NCBI GenBank assembly: GCA_965220615.1
Contig: CBDCQL010000002.1
Span: 62,001 to 126,000, forward strand
Origin: JAGWBD01 sp965220615
Lineage (GTDB): Bacteria > Chloroflexota > Anaerolineae > Aggregatilineales > Phototrophicaceae
Direction of reading: 5' to 3'
DNA: 64,000 bases
Part shown: positions 39,189 to 47,591 of the stretch, in pieces
Layout of the letters: each line of letters begins with the position of its first letter
How positions within the stretch are numbered: the stretch's first letter is position 1
Translations under genes and position numbers: made by a program
The notes under the pieces: model-generated
What the model was told of the DNA's origin: nothing
The model's input: only the letters and a program-made list of their open reading frames with translations
Database searches by the model: none

Positions 39189-40052
39189 TCAGCCGCGCAG
39201 GCCGGTGGTGGAGATGCCGCGCACGAAATAGCGCTGCAGCATCAGAAAGAAGATCACCGCCGGTATCGTGGCCGCGGCCGCCGAGGCCATGACGACGCCG
39301 AAGCGCATTGACAGTCCGCGCCCGACGAAGATCGCCAGGCCCACCGGCACGGTGCGGGTCGCGTCCGTATTGCTGATAACGAGGGGCCAGAAGAAATCGT
39401 TCCAGCTGCGGACGAAGGTGAAGATGGCGACGGTGGCGATGGCCGGCCCGGAAAGCGGGATGAAGATGCGCCAGAGCAGCCCCAGGCGGCTGCAGCCGTC
39501 CAGGCGCCCGGCTTCCTCAAGCTCGACCGGGATGGTCCGGAAGAACTGGGTCATCAGGAAGAGGCCAAAGGCATTGGCCGCCGCCGGCACGGCGATGCTG
39601 AAATAGGTGTTGGCCAGCTTGAATTTGACCATGCCTAGGAAGAGCGGCACCAGCAGAATCTCGCCGGGCAGCAGGAAGGTCGACAGGATGATGAGCAGCA
39701 CTATCCTGCGCCCGCGGAAGCGCATGCGCGCCAGCGGATATCCAGCCAGGACATTGGTGACCAGGGTCAGCACGGTGGTGATGATCGCCACGATGAGGCT
39801 GTTGCGAAACCAGGCCATCATGGGGAAGGACTCGAAGAGCCGCGTGTAGAACATGAGGGTCGGCTCGTTGGGCCACCAGGTGGGCGGATAGCGAAAGACC
39901 TCGTTATCCGGCTTGATGGAGGTGACGAACATCCAGATGAAGGGCGCGCCCCAGACGAGGACGACGAAGATCAGGATGGCATAGAGACCCAGACGCCCAA
40001 GGTTGAGAGAGCCGTCGCGGTAGAGGCTGTCGTTGCGCCAGGACTGGCTCAT
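39189..40052 (-). CDS. Sugar ABC transporter permease, MalG type
   Basis: Inner-membrane permease, 287 residues. It has a cytoplasmic N-terminus of about 22 residues and six hydrophobic segments. The EAA loop is ELEEAGRLDGCSRLGLLWRI near residue 180, and the end is FVRGISTTGLRG. Its start is one base after the stop of the MalF-type partner. It serves the importer whose binding protein is encoded at 41174-42436. Confidence 0.9.
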   Translation of the reverse strand: MSQSWRNDSLYRDGSLNLGRLGLYAILIFVVLVWGAPFIWMFVTSIKPDNEVFRYPPTWWPNEPTLMFYTRLFESFPMMAWFRNSLIVAIITTVLTLVTNVLAGYPLARMRFRGRRIVLLIILSTFLLPGEILLVPLFLGMVKFKLANTYFSIAVPAAANAFGLFLMTQFFRTIPVELEEAGRLDGCSRLGLLWRIFIPLSGPAIATVAIFTFVRSWNDFFWPLVISNTDATRTVPVGLAIFVGRGLSMRFGVVMASAAAATIPAVIFFLMLQRYFVRGISTTGLRG

Positions 40053-40053
40053 T

Positions 40054-40962
40054 TCAAATCACTTTCATGGCGCGCAACTGAACGACGGTGAAACTGAGGG
40101 TGATGAGCATCAGGATGACGCCGGCCGCCGAGGCCAGGCCCATGTTGAAGTTCACGAAGGCGGTCTCGTAGATGAACTGGGCGACGGTGAAGGTGCTGCC
40201 CTGGGGCCCACCGCGGGTCATGACGAAGACCTGGCCGAAAACGCGCCAGCAGGCGATGACCGTCAGCGGGATGACGAAGGCGTTGATCGGCAGCAGCATC
40301 GGAATGGTGATGTGGCGCGTCAGTTGCCAGCCGCTGGCGCCGTCGATTCTGGCCGACTCGTAAAGTTCCTCGGGGATATCCTGCAGGCCGGCCAGGTAAA
40401 TGATCATGTTGCCGTTGACCGTCCACCAGATGGTGGTGATGGCGATGGCCGGCATGGCCGAATCGGGGTCGCCCAGCCAGTTGATCGGCGGATTGACGCC
40501 CAGCAGGCCCAGATAATAATTCAACAGACCCGAACTGCGTTCCAGGATCCAGTGAAAGATAATGCCCACGGCCGCCACGCTGACGACGTGCGGCAGGAAA
40601 ACGATGGCGCGGGCGACATAGCGACCCCGCAGCTTCTGGTTCACCAGCAAGGCCAGCAGGAATCCCAAAACGATCAGGGGAATGGCCGCCAGGATGACGA
40701 AATAAAGCGTATTTTGCAGCGACTCGAGGAAGAGTTCGCTGTTGATCAGCTTGTCGTAATTCCTTAAGCCGACCCACTTGGGGTCGCCGATGATGCCCCA
40801 CTTGGTGAAGCTGGCGTAGACGCCGACGAAGGCCGGCAGCAACAGAAAGACGATGAAGAGGACCAAATACGGCGCCATGAAGGCGTAGGCGATCAGGTCA
40901 TTCCTGACGCCGGCCCAGCGCGATGTGACAGGTTTATCGATTGTCCTTGCGAGGCTGGTCAT
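40054..40962 (-). CDS. Sugar ABC transporter permease, MalF type
   Basis: Inner-membrane permease, 302 residues. The first hydrophobic segment is near 27-51 (AYMAPYLVLFIVFLLLPAFV), preceded by a basic N-terminus. The EAA loop is LYESARIDGASGWQLTRHIT near residue 205, followed by TRGGPQGST, typical of MalF-type proteins. It is separated from the upstream binding-protein gene by 211 bases filled with three hairpin-forming repeats. Confidence 0.9.
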   Translation of the reverse strand: MTSLARTIDKPVTSRWAGVRNDLIAYAFMAPYLVLFIVFLLLPAFVGVYASFTKWGIIGDPKWVGLRNYDKLINSELFLESLQNTLYFVILAAIPLIVLGFLLALLVNQKLRGRYVARAIVFLPHVVSVAAVGIIFHWILERSSGLLNYYLGLLGVNPPINWLGDPDSAMPAIAITTIWWTVNGNMIIYLAGLQDIPEELYESARIDGASGWQLTRHITIPMLLPINAFVIPLTVIACWRVFGQVFVMTRGGPQGSTFTVAQFIYETAFVNFNMGLASAAGVILMLITLSFTVVQLRAMKVI

Positions 40963-40990
40963 AGTGCAGGTTTCACCGTTGAGATGGTTT

Positions 40991-41062
40991 GCAGGGGCGA
41001 TTCATCAAATCGCCCAAACACTCACTTTGGGTTGAGCGGGCGACCCAGTGGGTCGCCCCTGC
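40991..41062. repeat. Inverted-repeat element with GCAGGGGCGA ends
   Basis: The left arm 40991-41015 and right arm 41038-41062 are inverted. The outer ten bases GCAGGGGCGA and TCGCCCCTGC are perfect complements and the inner GGGCGA/TCGCCC also pair. Each arm is itself palindromic (GGGCGACCC AGT GGGTCGCCC in the right arm). It looks like a small non-coding mobile repeat different from the CCCTC/GAGAGGG family. Confidence 0.65.
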
Positions 41063-41084
41063 GGTCTTTTGCTGAATCCCCCAA

Positions 41085-41112
41085 CCCCTTCCCCGATGTT
41101 TCGGGGAAGGGG
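41085..41112. repeat. Perfect 12-bp hairpin
   Basis: CCCCTTCCCCGA (41085-41096) and TCGGGGAAGGGG (41101-41112) pair perfectly around TGTT. A second G/C hairpin follows at about 41136-41159 (CTCCCCCC against GGGGGGGA). Both lie between the binding-protein stop and the permease on the minus strand, where they could act as mRNA stabilisers or a weak terminator; no T-run is present. Confidence 0.65.
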
Positions 41113-41173
41113 AGTTTAACTGTCTCGAAAGCTGCTCCCCCCATTGATTTGGGGGGGATGAGGGGGATCAACC

Positions 41174-42436
41174 CTACTCGTCCAGCAGGAGCTCGTCGAT
41201 GCCCGCCTTCATATCCGCCAGAGCTTCCTCGACGCTCTTGTCACCGGCCTGGGCCGCCTCGATATTGCGCAGGATCGGCGACTGACCGCCGAAAGCGAAG
41301 ACGGAGGTGTACTTCTCGATGGCCGGCTCCATAACGGAGATCGCCAGCGATTCGACGAAGGGCGCGTAGTACCGGGCGAATTCATGATCGGTCCAGTAGG
41401 GATCTGCCAGCGCGACCGGCAAAACCGGAACGATGCCGACCTTGATGCCGGGCTCGGCGTAGTTCTCCAGGAACCACTTGATGACCTTCATGGAATTGAG
41501 GTAGTTCGCGTCGCTTTCCTGCACCGTCAGCGCCAGGCAGTGGGTGTTCGTCCAGGTGGCCGGCACATTGCCGAAGGTTGGCATCACGGCCGTGCCGAGG
41601 TTCTTGCCTTCGCGGATATAGGAATTGACCATCCAGGGGCCAACCATAACCATGCCCGCGCGCTCGTTCTGGAAAGCGCTGATGTCGCCGACACCCGAGC
41701 CCTGGCTCGAAACGCCGCTCGCCTGCAAATCCACCATGTACTGCAGCGCCTGATGGGCCACCTCGCTATCGACCGCCGCAAGGCCGTCTTCGCCCAGCCA
41801 ACTGCCGCCAAACTGGTAGAGCAAGGTGTGGAAGAACCAGCGGCCGAGGGAGCCGCCCAGGGGCTGGTCAAGGCCGTACTGGGTCACCATGCCGTCGTCA
41901 TCGGTGATGGTCATCGCTTCCGCCCAGGCCATGAACTCCGCACCGGTGGTTGGCGGGCTGTCCGGGTCCAGGCCGGCGGCTTCGACCAGGTCGACGTTGT
42001 AATACAGGTTCATCGGATGCAGGTCGCCCGGCAGACAGTAGAACTGGCCGTCAATCATGCTCAGATCGATGATGTTTTGCGGTACGCCGGTCAGGTCAAT
42101 GCCGGCTTCCATCATCAGATCGTCAACCGGCAGCAGGACGCCTTTTCTGACGAACTCGGTGACTTCCGTGTTATGGAACATCACCACGTCGGGCGGGTTG
42201 CCGGTGGCGGCGGTGAGCGTCAACTGGGTGAAGAGATCGTCCCAGCCCAGCGCGGTCGGCTCGATGACGATGCCGTCTTCATTGTCCGAATTGAAACGGT
42301 CGAAGACGGTGTTGAGCATCTCGGTATTGTCGGCGCCGGTCCAGCCGTGCATCAGCGTGACGGGGACGGCGTCCTGGGCGGTCGCTGCGCCGGAAAGCAG
42401 CAGCGTGAGCAGAATTACAGAAAGCACCTTGCGCAT
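41174..42436 (-). CDS. Sugar ABC transporter substrate-binding protein
   Basis: Secreted family 1 extracellular solute-binding protein, 420 residues. The signal peptide is MRKVLSVILLTLLLSGAATA, with cleavage before QDAVPV, and there is no lipobox. The body has LMHGWTGADNTEMLNTVFDR and DVVMFHNTEVTEF as expected. The ATG at 42436 is chosen because GGAG stands six bases upstream; two earlier ATGs give a longer basic leader. It is first in an operon with two permeases, a DUF4380 protein and a GH5-like hydrolase, so it probably binds a glycan breakdown product. Confidence 0.9.
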   Translation of the reverse strand: MRKVLSVILLTLLLSGAATAQDAVPVTLMHGWTGADNTEMLNTVFDRFNSDNEDGIVIEPTALGWDDLFTQLTLTAATGNPPDVVMFHNTEVTEFVRKGVLLPVDDLMMEAGIDLTGVPQNIIDLSMIDGQFYCLPGDLHPMNLYYNVDLVEAAGLDPDSPPTTGAEFMAWAEAMTITDDDGMVTQYGLDQPLGGSLGRWFFHTLLYQFGGSWLGEDGLAAVDSEVAHQALQYMVDLQASGVSSQGSGVGDISAFQNERAGMVMVGPWMVNSYIREGKNLGTAVMPTFGNVPATWTNTHCLALTVQESDANYLNSMKVIKWFLENYAEPGIKVGIVPVLPVALADPYWTDHEFARYYAPFVESLAISVMEPAIEKYTSVFAFGGQSPILRNIEAAQAGDKSVEEALADMKAGIDELLLDE

Positions 42437-42566
42437 TCTCTTCTCCATGTTTTTCATGCGATACGAAACGGGGCCGGGGTTTTGCCGTTGGCTCTCTCCT
42501 CCGATCCGGCACACAGTGTAGCGGCCTGCCGGATGCGCTGCAATGGCGCTACGGGAACGCAGTGTA

Positions 42567-42583
42567 CCCCCCCCCCCCCCCCC
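42567..42583. repeat. Poly-C tract of 17 bases
   Basis: An uninterrupted run of 17 C lies in the divergent gap between the binding-protein gene and fabI, 105 bases before the fabI ATG. Such runs can slip in replication and switch promoter strength. They are also common assembly or sequencing artefacts. A hairpin CCTGTC/GACAGG follows at about 42608-42623, and a TATGAT box at 42640-42645 could be the fabI -10. Confidence 0.7.
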
Positions 42584-42688
42584 GAAGACTTCAAGGAGTG
42601 TGGCGACCTGTCCCCGGCGACAGGGCTGGCAAAAGCGGGTATGATGACCCTGCCCGCGGGGCTACACAGAGCGAAACGGAGCAGACAC

Positions 42689-43486
42689 ATGGGTCTGATG
42701 GACGGCAAGGTCGCGCTGGTCTTCGGCGTGGCCAACCGCAACTCAATCGGCTGGGGCATCGCGCGCCGACTGCACGAGGAGGGCGCGACCATTCTGCTCA
42801 GTTACGCCGGCGCGGCGCTGGAGAAGCGCGTGCGACCGCTGGCACAGCAGGTCGATTGCGACTTCGTGGAGATCTGCGACGTCACCAGCGACGAACAGCT
42901 TGATGAGGTCTTCGACAAGGTGCGCGAGCGCTACGGCCGCATCGATACCCTGGTGCATTCGGTGGCCTACGCCAACCGCGAGGACCTCGGCGGTCGCTTC
43001 GTCGACATCTCGCGCGAGGGCTTCAGCATGGCGCTGGACATCAGCGCCTACAGCCTGATCGCCATGGCCAGGCGCGCGGCGCCGCTGATGACGGAGGGCG
43101 GCAGCATCCTCAGCATGACCTACTTCGCCTCCGAGAAGGTGATGCCGCGCTACCACGTGATGGCCGTCGCCAAGGCGGCGCTGGAGAACATCACGCGCTA
43201 CCTGGCCAACGACCTCGGGCCGCAGGGCATCCGCGTCAACGCCATCAGCGCCGGCCCGATCAAGACCCTCGCGGCCGCCGGCGTGCCCGGCTTCCGCACA
43301 ATGCTGCGCTATTCGGAGCAGGCCGCGCCGCTGCGCCGCATGGTCAGCGCCGACGACGTCGGCAACACGGCACTGTGGCTGGCCTCGGGCCTGGGCAGCG
43401 CGGTCACCGGCGAGGTGGTGCACGTCGACGCCGGCTACAACATCCTCGGCCTGACTCTGACGGAAGAAGACCTGGCGAACCTGTAG
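42689..43486 (+). CDS. fabI: Enoyl-[acyl-carrier-protein] reductase (NADH)
   Basis: Cytoplasmic short-chain dehydrogenase that performs the last reduction of fatty-acid elongation, 265 residues. The nucleotide site is the FabI-type FGVANRNSIGWGIA (residues 12-25). The catalytic residues are Tyr145, Tyr155 and Lys162 (YFASEKVMPRYHVMAVAK), and the substrate-loop SAGPIKTLAAAGV is conserved. GGAG lies eight bases before the ATG. An open frame extends far upstream, but that part is antisense to the binding-protein gene. It ends seven bases from convergent bioY. Confidence 0.94.
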   Translation: MGLMDGKVALVFGVANRNSIGWGIARRLHEEGATILLSYAGAALEKRVRPLAQQVDCDFVEICDVTSDEQLDEVFDKVRERYGRIDTLVHSVAYANREDLGGRFVDISREGFSMALDISAYSLIAMARRAAPLMTEGGSILSMTYFASEKVMPRYHVMAVAKAALENITRYLANDLGPQGIRVNAISAGPIKTLAAAGVPGFRTMLRYSEQAAPLRRMVSADDVGNTALWLASGLGSAVTGEVVHVDAGYNILGLTLTEEDLANL

Positions 43487-43493
43487 TTTCGGC

Positions 43494-44045
43494 TCAGTCG
43501 GGCAGCAGCAGGCGCCGACCGGCGTAGAGCAGGGAGGCCGCCAGCGCGGCCTTGACCAAATCGAAGACGAGGAAGGGCGCCACGCCCGCCGCCCAGGCGG
43601 CCTCAAGGTCCATGCCGGTGCTGATCATCAGACCGGCCACGCCACAGGCATAAAGAACGACGACTCCCGCCGCCCCGGCCAGCCAGCGCTGCCAGGCGCG
43701 CTCCGCGCCGCGCTCGACGAGCCAGCCGGTTACGTAGGCCATGGGGATGAAGCCGTAGAGATAGCCGGCCGTAGGCCCCACCAGGGCGGCCGGGCCCAGC
43801 GCGCGGGCGTCCAGCGGCAGGTTAAGGGCGATCAGGCCGACGTAGGCCAGTTGACTAAGGGCGCCGTCACGCGCGCCCAGCAGCATGCCGGCCAGCAGCA
43901 CGGCCAGCACCTGAAAGGTGAAAGGCACCGGCTCCAGCGGGATGGTGACGCGCGCCGCGACGGCGGTCAGGGCCGTCAGCGCCAGGACCGCAAGCAGGCG
44001 TTGCGTCAGCGTGAGTTCATTCTTGCGGGGCAGTGCGTGCAGCAT
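43494..44045 (-). CDS. bioY: Biotin transporter BioY
   Basis: Substrate-capture (S) component of an ECF-type biotin transporter, 183 residues with six hydrophobic segments. Family landmarks are RVTIPLEPVPFTFQVLAVLL near residue 30, GARDGALSQLAYVGL and LVGPTAGYLYGF. The ATG at 44045 begins MLHALPRKNEL; the longer upstream frame covers the next gene. No BioM or BioN gene is in the window. BioY can use shared energising subunits or work alone. Confidence 0.88.
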   Translation of the reverse strand: MLHALPRKNELTLTQRLLAVLALTALTAVAARVTIPLEPVPFTFQVLAVLLAGMLLGARDGALSQLAYVGLIALNLPLDARALGPAALVGPTAGYLYGFIPMAYVTGWLVERGAERAWQRWLAGAAGVVVLYACGVAGLMISTGMDLEAAWAAGVAPFLVFDLVKAALAASLLYAGRRLLLPD

Positions 44046-44061
44046 GAGGTCTACCGCCGTT

Positions 44062-44358
44062 TCAGTTCCGGTTGTCGGGCGTCGCTTCGACGATGACTTC
44101 AGCGAGAACGTATTCGTTGCGCACGCGGGTTGGTCTGCTGGTCTCCTTCGCCAGGTTGACCTCGACCAGGGTGACCTGGGTGCCGAGGCCGGCCAGAACG
44201 TGGCGCGTGAGCCACTGGCCCGTGTTTTGTGCGTTGCGGTAATACGCCATGCGGCCCATGGGGTCCATGCGTTTGAGGCGGCCGTTGGCGCGGCGGAAAC
44301 TAAGTTGCTCCAGTTCGCGCTGCAGGTCGGCCCGCTGGCTGGCGGTAAGATAAGCCAT
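44062..44358 (-). CDS. Hypothetical protein
   Basis: A 98-residue soluble protein, not recognised. It begins with a basic helical half (MAYLTASQRADLQRELEQLS) and ends in a beta-rich half. AGGAGGAGAGAG precedes the ATG at 44358 and gives good support that it is expressed. It ends 16 bases before bioY on the same strand, so the two are probably co-transcribed, and it is divergent from xseA. Confidence 0.65.
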   Translation of the reverse strand: MAYLTASQRADLQRELEQLSFRRANGRLKRMDPMGRMAYYRNAQNTGQWLTRHVLAGLGTQVTLVEVNLAKETSRPTRVRNEYVLAEVIVEATPDNRN

Positions 44359-44445
44359 CGCTCTGCTCTCTCCTCCTGGCACGACGCCAGCCGATTATAG
44401 GGTCGCGGGGTATACTGCGCAATCCTGACCGGACAGGGGATTGGC

Positions 44446-45675
44446 ATGACCAACGCCTGGACCGTCGCCGAAATCACGGCCCGCATCCGCCTGCTGCTGG
44501 AAGGCGACGCGGAGTTGCAGGACGTCGCCGTCAGCGGGGAGATTTCGAACCTGACGCGCGCCCGCTCCGGCCACTGGTACTTCACGCTCAAGGACGCCAG
44601 CGCCAGCCTGCGTTGCGTCATGTGGCGCTCGGCCGCCGCTCGCCAACGCTTTGTGCCGCAGGAGGGCGACGCCGTGCAGGCCCTCGGCCACGTCGGCGTG
44701 TACGAGCCACGCGGCGAGTACCAACTCTACGCCACGCTACTGCGACCCATGGGCGTCGGCGACCTCTACGCGCGCTTCGAGGCCTTGAAGGCCGCGCTGG
44801 ACGCCGAAGGGCTCTTCAACTCCGAACGCAAACGACCGCTGCCGGCCTTTCCGCGGGTCATCGGCGTGGTGACCTCGCCGCAGGCCGCCGCCTTCCAGGA
44901 CGTCTGCAACGTGTTGCGCCGTCGCTTCCCGCTGGCTGAGGTCCAGTTGAGCCCGGCCGCCGTACAGGGCATGGAGGCGCCGGCGCAGTTGCGGGCGGCA
45001 CTGGCGCGGCTCAACGCGAAGGAAGAGGTCGACGTCATCCTGCTGATTCGCGGCGGCGGCAGCATCGAGGATCTATGGGCCTTCAACGACGAGGCCCTGG
45101 CGCGGGCCATCGTCGCCAGCCGTCTACCGGTGGTCAGCGGCGTGGGCCACGAAACGGACTTCACCATCGCGGACTTCGTGGCCGATCTGCGCGCGCCGAC
45201 GCCTTCGGCCGCCGCCGAACTGGTGGCGCCCGACGTGGCGGAACTCGACCAGACCATCAGGCTCGCCCGGGCCCGCCTGACGGAACTGCAGCGCGGGCGT
45301 CTGGCCCACCTGCAGGACCGCCTGGACTCGGGCAGCCGCAACCTCGCCCTGCTGTCGCCGCAGCGCGAGTTGGCAACGCAACGGCAACGCCTTGATGACC
45401 AGGAGCTGCGTCTGCAGCGGGCCTGGGCGGGTGCGCAGGGGCGTCTGGCGGCGCGCCTGGCGCAGGCGATGGCGGCGCTGGGGGCGGCCGATCCCCAGGC
45501 CATCCTGCAGCGCGGCTACGCCATTCTGACGCAGGCGAGAAATGGCGCGCGCGTCACCGGCGTCCGTGAGGCTCAGGTCGGCGACGCCTTGCTGGCGCAG
45601 TTGCGCGACGGCGACTTGCCATTGCGCGTGGAGGACAGGGACAAGCATGAGCGATATGGCAGAACGCTCTTTTGA
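44446..45675 (+). CDS. xseA: Exodeoxyribonuclease VII large subunit
   Basis: Catalytic subunit of exonuclease VII, which degrades single-stranded DNA, 409 residues. The N-terminal OB-fold starts TVAEITARIRLLLEG with GEISNLTRARSGHWYFTLKD. The nuclease core has GVVTSPQAAAFQDV, LLIRGGGSIEDLWAFNDE and VVSGVGHETDFTIADFVAD, all typical. The long coiled-coil region follows, then the conserved end DPQAILQRGYAIL. A TATACT box at 44411-44416 may be its -10. It overlaps xseB by 29 bases. Confidence 0.94.
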   Translation: MTNAWTVAEITARIRLLLEGDAELQDVAVSGEISNLTRARSGHWYFTLKDASASLRCVMWRSAAARQRFVPQEGDAVQALGHVGVYEPRGEYQLYATLLRPMGVGDLYARFEALKAALDAEGLFNSERKRPLPAFPRVIGVVTSPQAAAFQDVCNVLRRRFPLAEVQLSPAAVQGMEAPAQLRAALARLNAKEEVDVILLIRGGGSIEDLWAFNDEALARAIVASRLPVVSGVGHETDFTIADFVADLRAPTPSAAAELVAPDVAELDQTIRLARARLTELQRGRLAHLQDRLDSGSRNLALLSPQRELATQRQRLDDQELRLQRAWAGAQGRLAARLAQAMAALGAADPQAILQRGYAILTQARNGARVTGVREAQVGDALLAQLRDGDLPLRVEDRDKHERYGRTLF

Positions 45676-45874
45676 GGAGGCCTGGGCCGAACTGGAGGGC
45701 ATCTTGGGGCGACTTGAGCGCGGCGACCTGACGCTGGACGAGTCAGTCGCGCTCTTTGAACGCGGCCGGGCGCTGGCGGCGCATTGTCAGCAACTGCTGG
45801 ACGCGGCCGAACTGCGCGTTCGGGAAATCTCCGGCATGACGGATGAAGACGGGGACGCAGCCCCGACGGAGTAG
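45647..45874 (+). CDS. xseB: Exodeoxyribonuclease VII small subunit
   Basis: A 75-residue helical partner of XseA. The conserved core is FEEAWAELEGILGRLERGDL followed by LDESVALFERGRALAAHCQQ. The ATG at 45647 lies inside the end of xseA, so the two are translationally coupled. It ends four bases before the convergent murJ stop. Confidence 0.9.
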   Translation: MSDMAERSFEEAWAELEGILGRLERGDLTLDESVALFERGRALAAHCQQLLDAAELRVREISGMTDEDGDAAPTE

Positions 45875-45878
45875 GCCT

Positions 45879-47495
45879 TCAGTCTCGCAGGCGGGCCAGC
45901 AACAGGCGCGGCAGGGCGCGCGCCTCCTCCAGGCGCAGCAGCATCCCCAGGCCGAAGAAGCCCCCCAGGCCGATGACGCCGCCGCCAAGCAATTGCGTCA
46001 GCGGCGACTGCGCCTGATGCAACCACAAGCCCGCGGCGGCAGCCAGTCCGGCGCAGGCCAGCAGCAGGCCCGGCGCGCTGCGCAGGAAGCCCGCTTCGTC
46101 CAGGTTGCCCAGACGCCGCCGCAACAGCCACCACAGGATCAGCGCTTCCACGTTGGTCGTCAGGGCGTTGGCCAGCGCCAGACCGGCGAAGGGGCCGCGC
46201 GCCAGGTTCCCCGGCTCGCCGATGAGGCGGATGAAGAGCAGGCTGAGCAGGATGTTGGCCAGCATGGCGGCCACGCCCACCAGCACTGGCGTGCGACTGT
46301 TCTCCAGCGCGTAGAAGGCGCGCGAGAGCAACTCCAGCAGCACGAAGCCGGCCATACCGGTGGCGTAGAAGGTCAGCGCCCAGGCCGTCGCTGCGCTGCT
46401 TTCCGCGCTCCACTGGCCGCGCTCAAAAAGCGTCTTCACCAGCGGCTCACCCAGCAGGATCAGGAGCAGCATGGCGGGAAAGGCGAGGAACAGCGCGCCG
46501 CGCAGGGCGCTCACCAGGCGGGCGCGAAAGCCGTCCATGTCGCCCTCGGCCGCCAGCGCCGAAAGCGTGGGGAAGAGCGCCGACCCCAGGCTCTGGCCTA
46601 TGACGCCCAGGGCGAAGAAAAGCAGCGTAAAGGCGGTGAACAGGGCGGTCAGGCTACCGAAAACCATGGCCGAGGTGAAGGCGGCGTTGACGAGAAAATT
46701 GACGCGCGCCACGGCCAGTCCCAGCACGCGCGGGCCCATCAGGCGTAGCACGTCGCGCAGGGCGGGGCTGCTCCAGTCCGCCAGTGGACGCAGTTGCGCG
46801 CCCAGTCCGCGCAGGTCGGGCAACTGCACCAGCAGATGTAGCAGCGCGCTGAGCACGGCGCCCCAGGCCAGGCCGTGGACGTTGGCGTCGCCGACCTGGG
46901 CGACGCCCGGATCCGGCGGCAGGGCCGGGGCGATCAGCAGGGCGCCGATGATCAGGCCGATGCTGTTCATGCCGATGGCCAGCGAGGGCAGCAGGAAGCG
47001 CTGATGCGCGTGTAGCAGGCCCATCAGCAGGCCGCTGATACTGAAGACCAGCGGCGTCAGCATCATGGCGCGCATCAGGTCGCTGGTCAGCGCCTGCAGT
47101 TCCGGCGTGACTTCCGGCGCGAGAATGTGACGCGTGATCAGCGGCGCCAGGAGGAAGACCAGGGCGCCCAACGCTCCCGCCGCCAGCGCGGAGAGGGTCA
47201 GGGCGGCGCTGGCCAGGCGCCAGGCGCTGCCCTCGTCCTGCGCGCGCACGCGGGCGTAGACCGGAATGAAGGAGGACCCCAGCGCCCCGCCCGCCACCAG
47301 TACGAAAATCATCTCCGGCAGTTGCTGGGCGCGGAAGAAGGCGTCGACTGCTTCACCCGTGCCAAAGTGGGCGGCGATGATGGCCGTGCGCAGCATCCCG
47401 AGAACGCCGCTGGCCACGAAGCCCACCACCACCACCAGGGCGGCGCGCAGAATTTGACGGTTGCTCAGTGCGCTCACGGGCGCGGGTTGGGCCAT
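45879..47495 (-). CDS. murJ: Lipid II flippase MurJ
   Basis: MOP-superfamily membrane protein that flips the peptidoglycan precursor lipid II across the inner membrane, 538 residues with 14 hydrophobic segments. Landmarks are GMLRTAIIAAHFGTGEAVDAFFRAQQ-type sequence near residue 34 and ARVNFLVNAAFTSAM near 260. The family core is LSRAFYALENSRTPVLVG near 390. The ATG at 47495 is used, with AAGG about nine bases upstream. It is divergent from a dehydrogenase gene. Presence of murJ fits a peptidoglycan-containing cell. Confidence 0.9.
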   Translation of the reverse strand: MAQPAPVSALSNRQILRAALVVVVGFVASGVLGMLRTAIIAAHFGTGEAVDAFFRAQQLPEMIFVLVAGGALGSSFIPVYARVRAQDEGSAWRLASAALTLSALAAGALGALVFLLAPLITRHILAPEVTPELQALTSDLMRAMMLTPLVFSISGLLMGLLHAHQRFLLPSLAIGMNSIGLIIGALLIAPALPPDPGVAQVGDANVHGLAWGAVLSALLHLLVQLPDLRGLGAQLRPLADWSSPALRDVLRLMGPRVLGLAVARVNFLVNAAFTSAMVFGSLTALFTAFTLLFFALGVIGQSLGSALFPTLSALAAEGDMDGFRARLVSALRGALFLAFPAMLLLILLGEPLVKTLFERGQWSAESSAATAWALTFYATGMAGFVLLELLSRAFYALENSRTPVLVGVAAMLANILLSLLFIRLIGEPGNLARGPFAGLALANALTTNVEALILWWLLRRRLGNLDEAGFLRSAPGLLLACAGLAAAAGLWLHQAQSPLTQLLGGGVIGLGGFFGLGMLLRLEEARALPRLLLARLRD

Positions 47496-47526
47496 GGGAG
47501 GGACCTTGCGCCTGCGAGCCGGACGC

Positions 47527-47559
47527 TTGCCTGGCGCCTCATGGCATCCTACTATAGCA
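47527..47559 (+). promoter_or_regulatory. Divergent promoter region
   Basis: TTGCCT (47527-47532), 17 bases, then TACTAT (47550-47555) form a reasonable sigma-70-type promoter toward the dehydrogenase gene. On the other strand TGCTATAGT forms an extended -10 toward murJ. Confidence 0.4.
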
Positions 47560-47591
47560 TGGCGCGGCAGGCGTAGAACTGGAGGTTGGGG

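Noticed and set aside
41384..42688. A long plus-strand open frame of 435 codons in frame with fabI, which could be read as a fused N-terminal domain
   Set aside because: It is exactly antisense to the substrate-binding protein gene, has no family resemblance, contains the poly-C tract, and FabI starts normally at 42689 with its own ribosome binding site.
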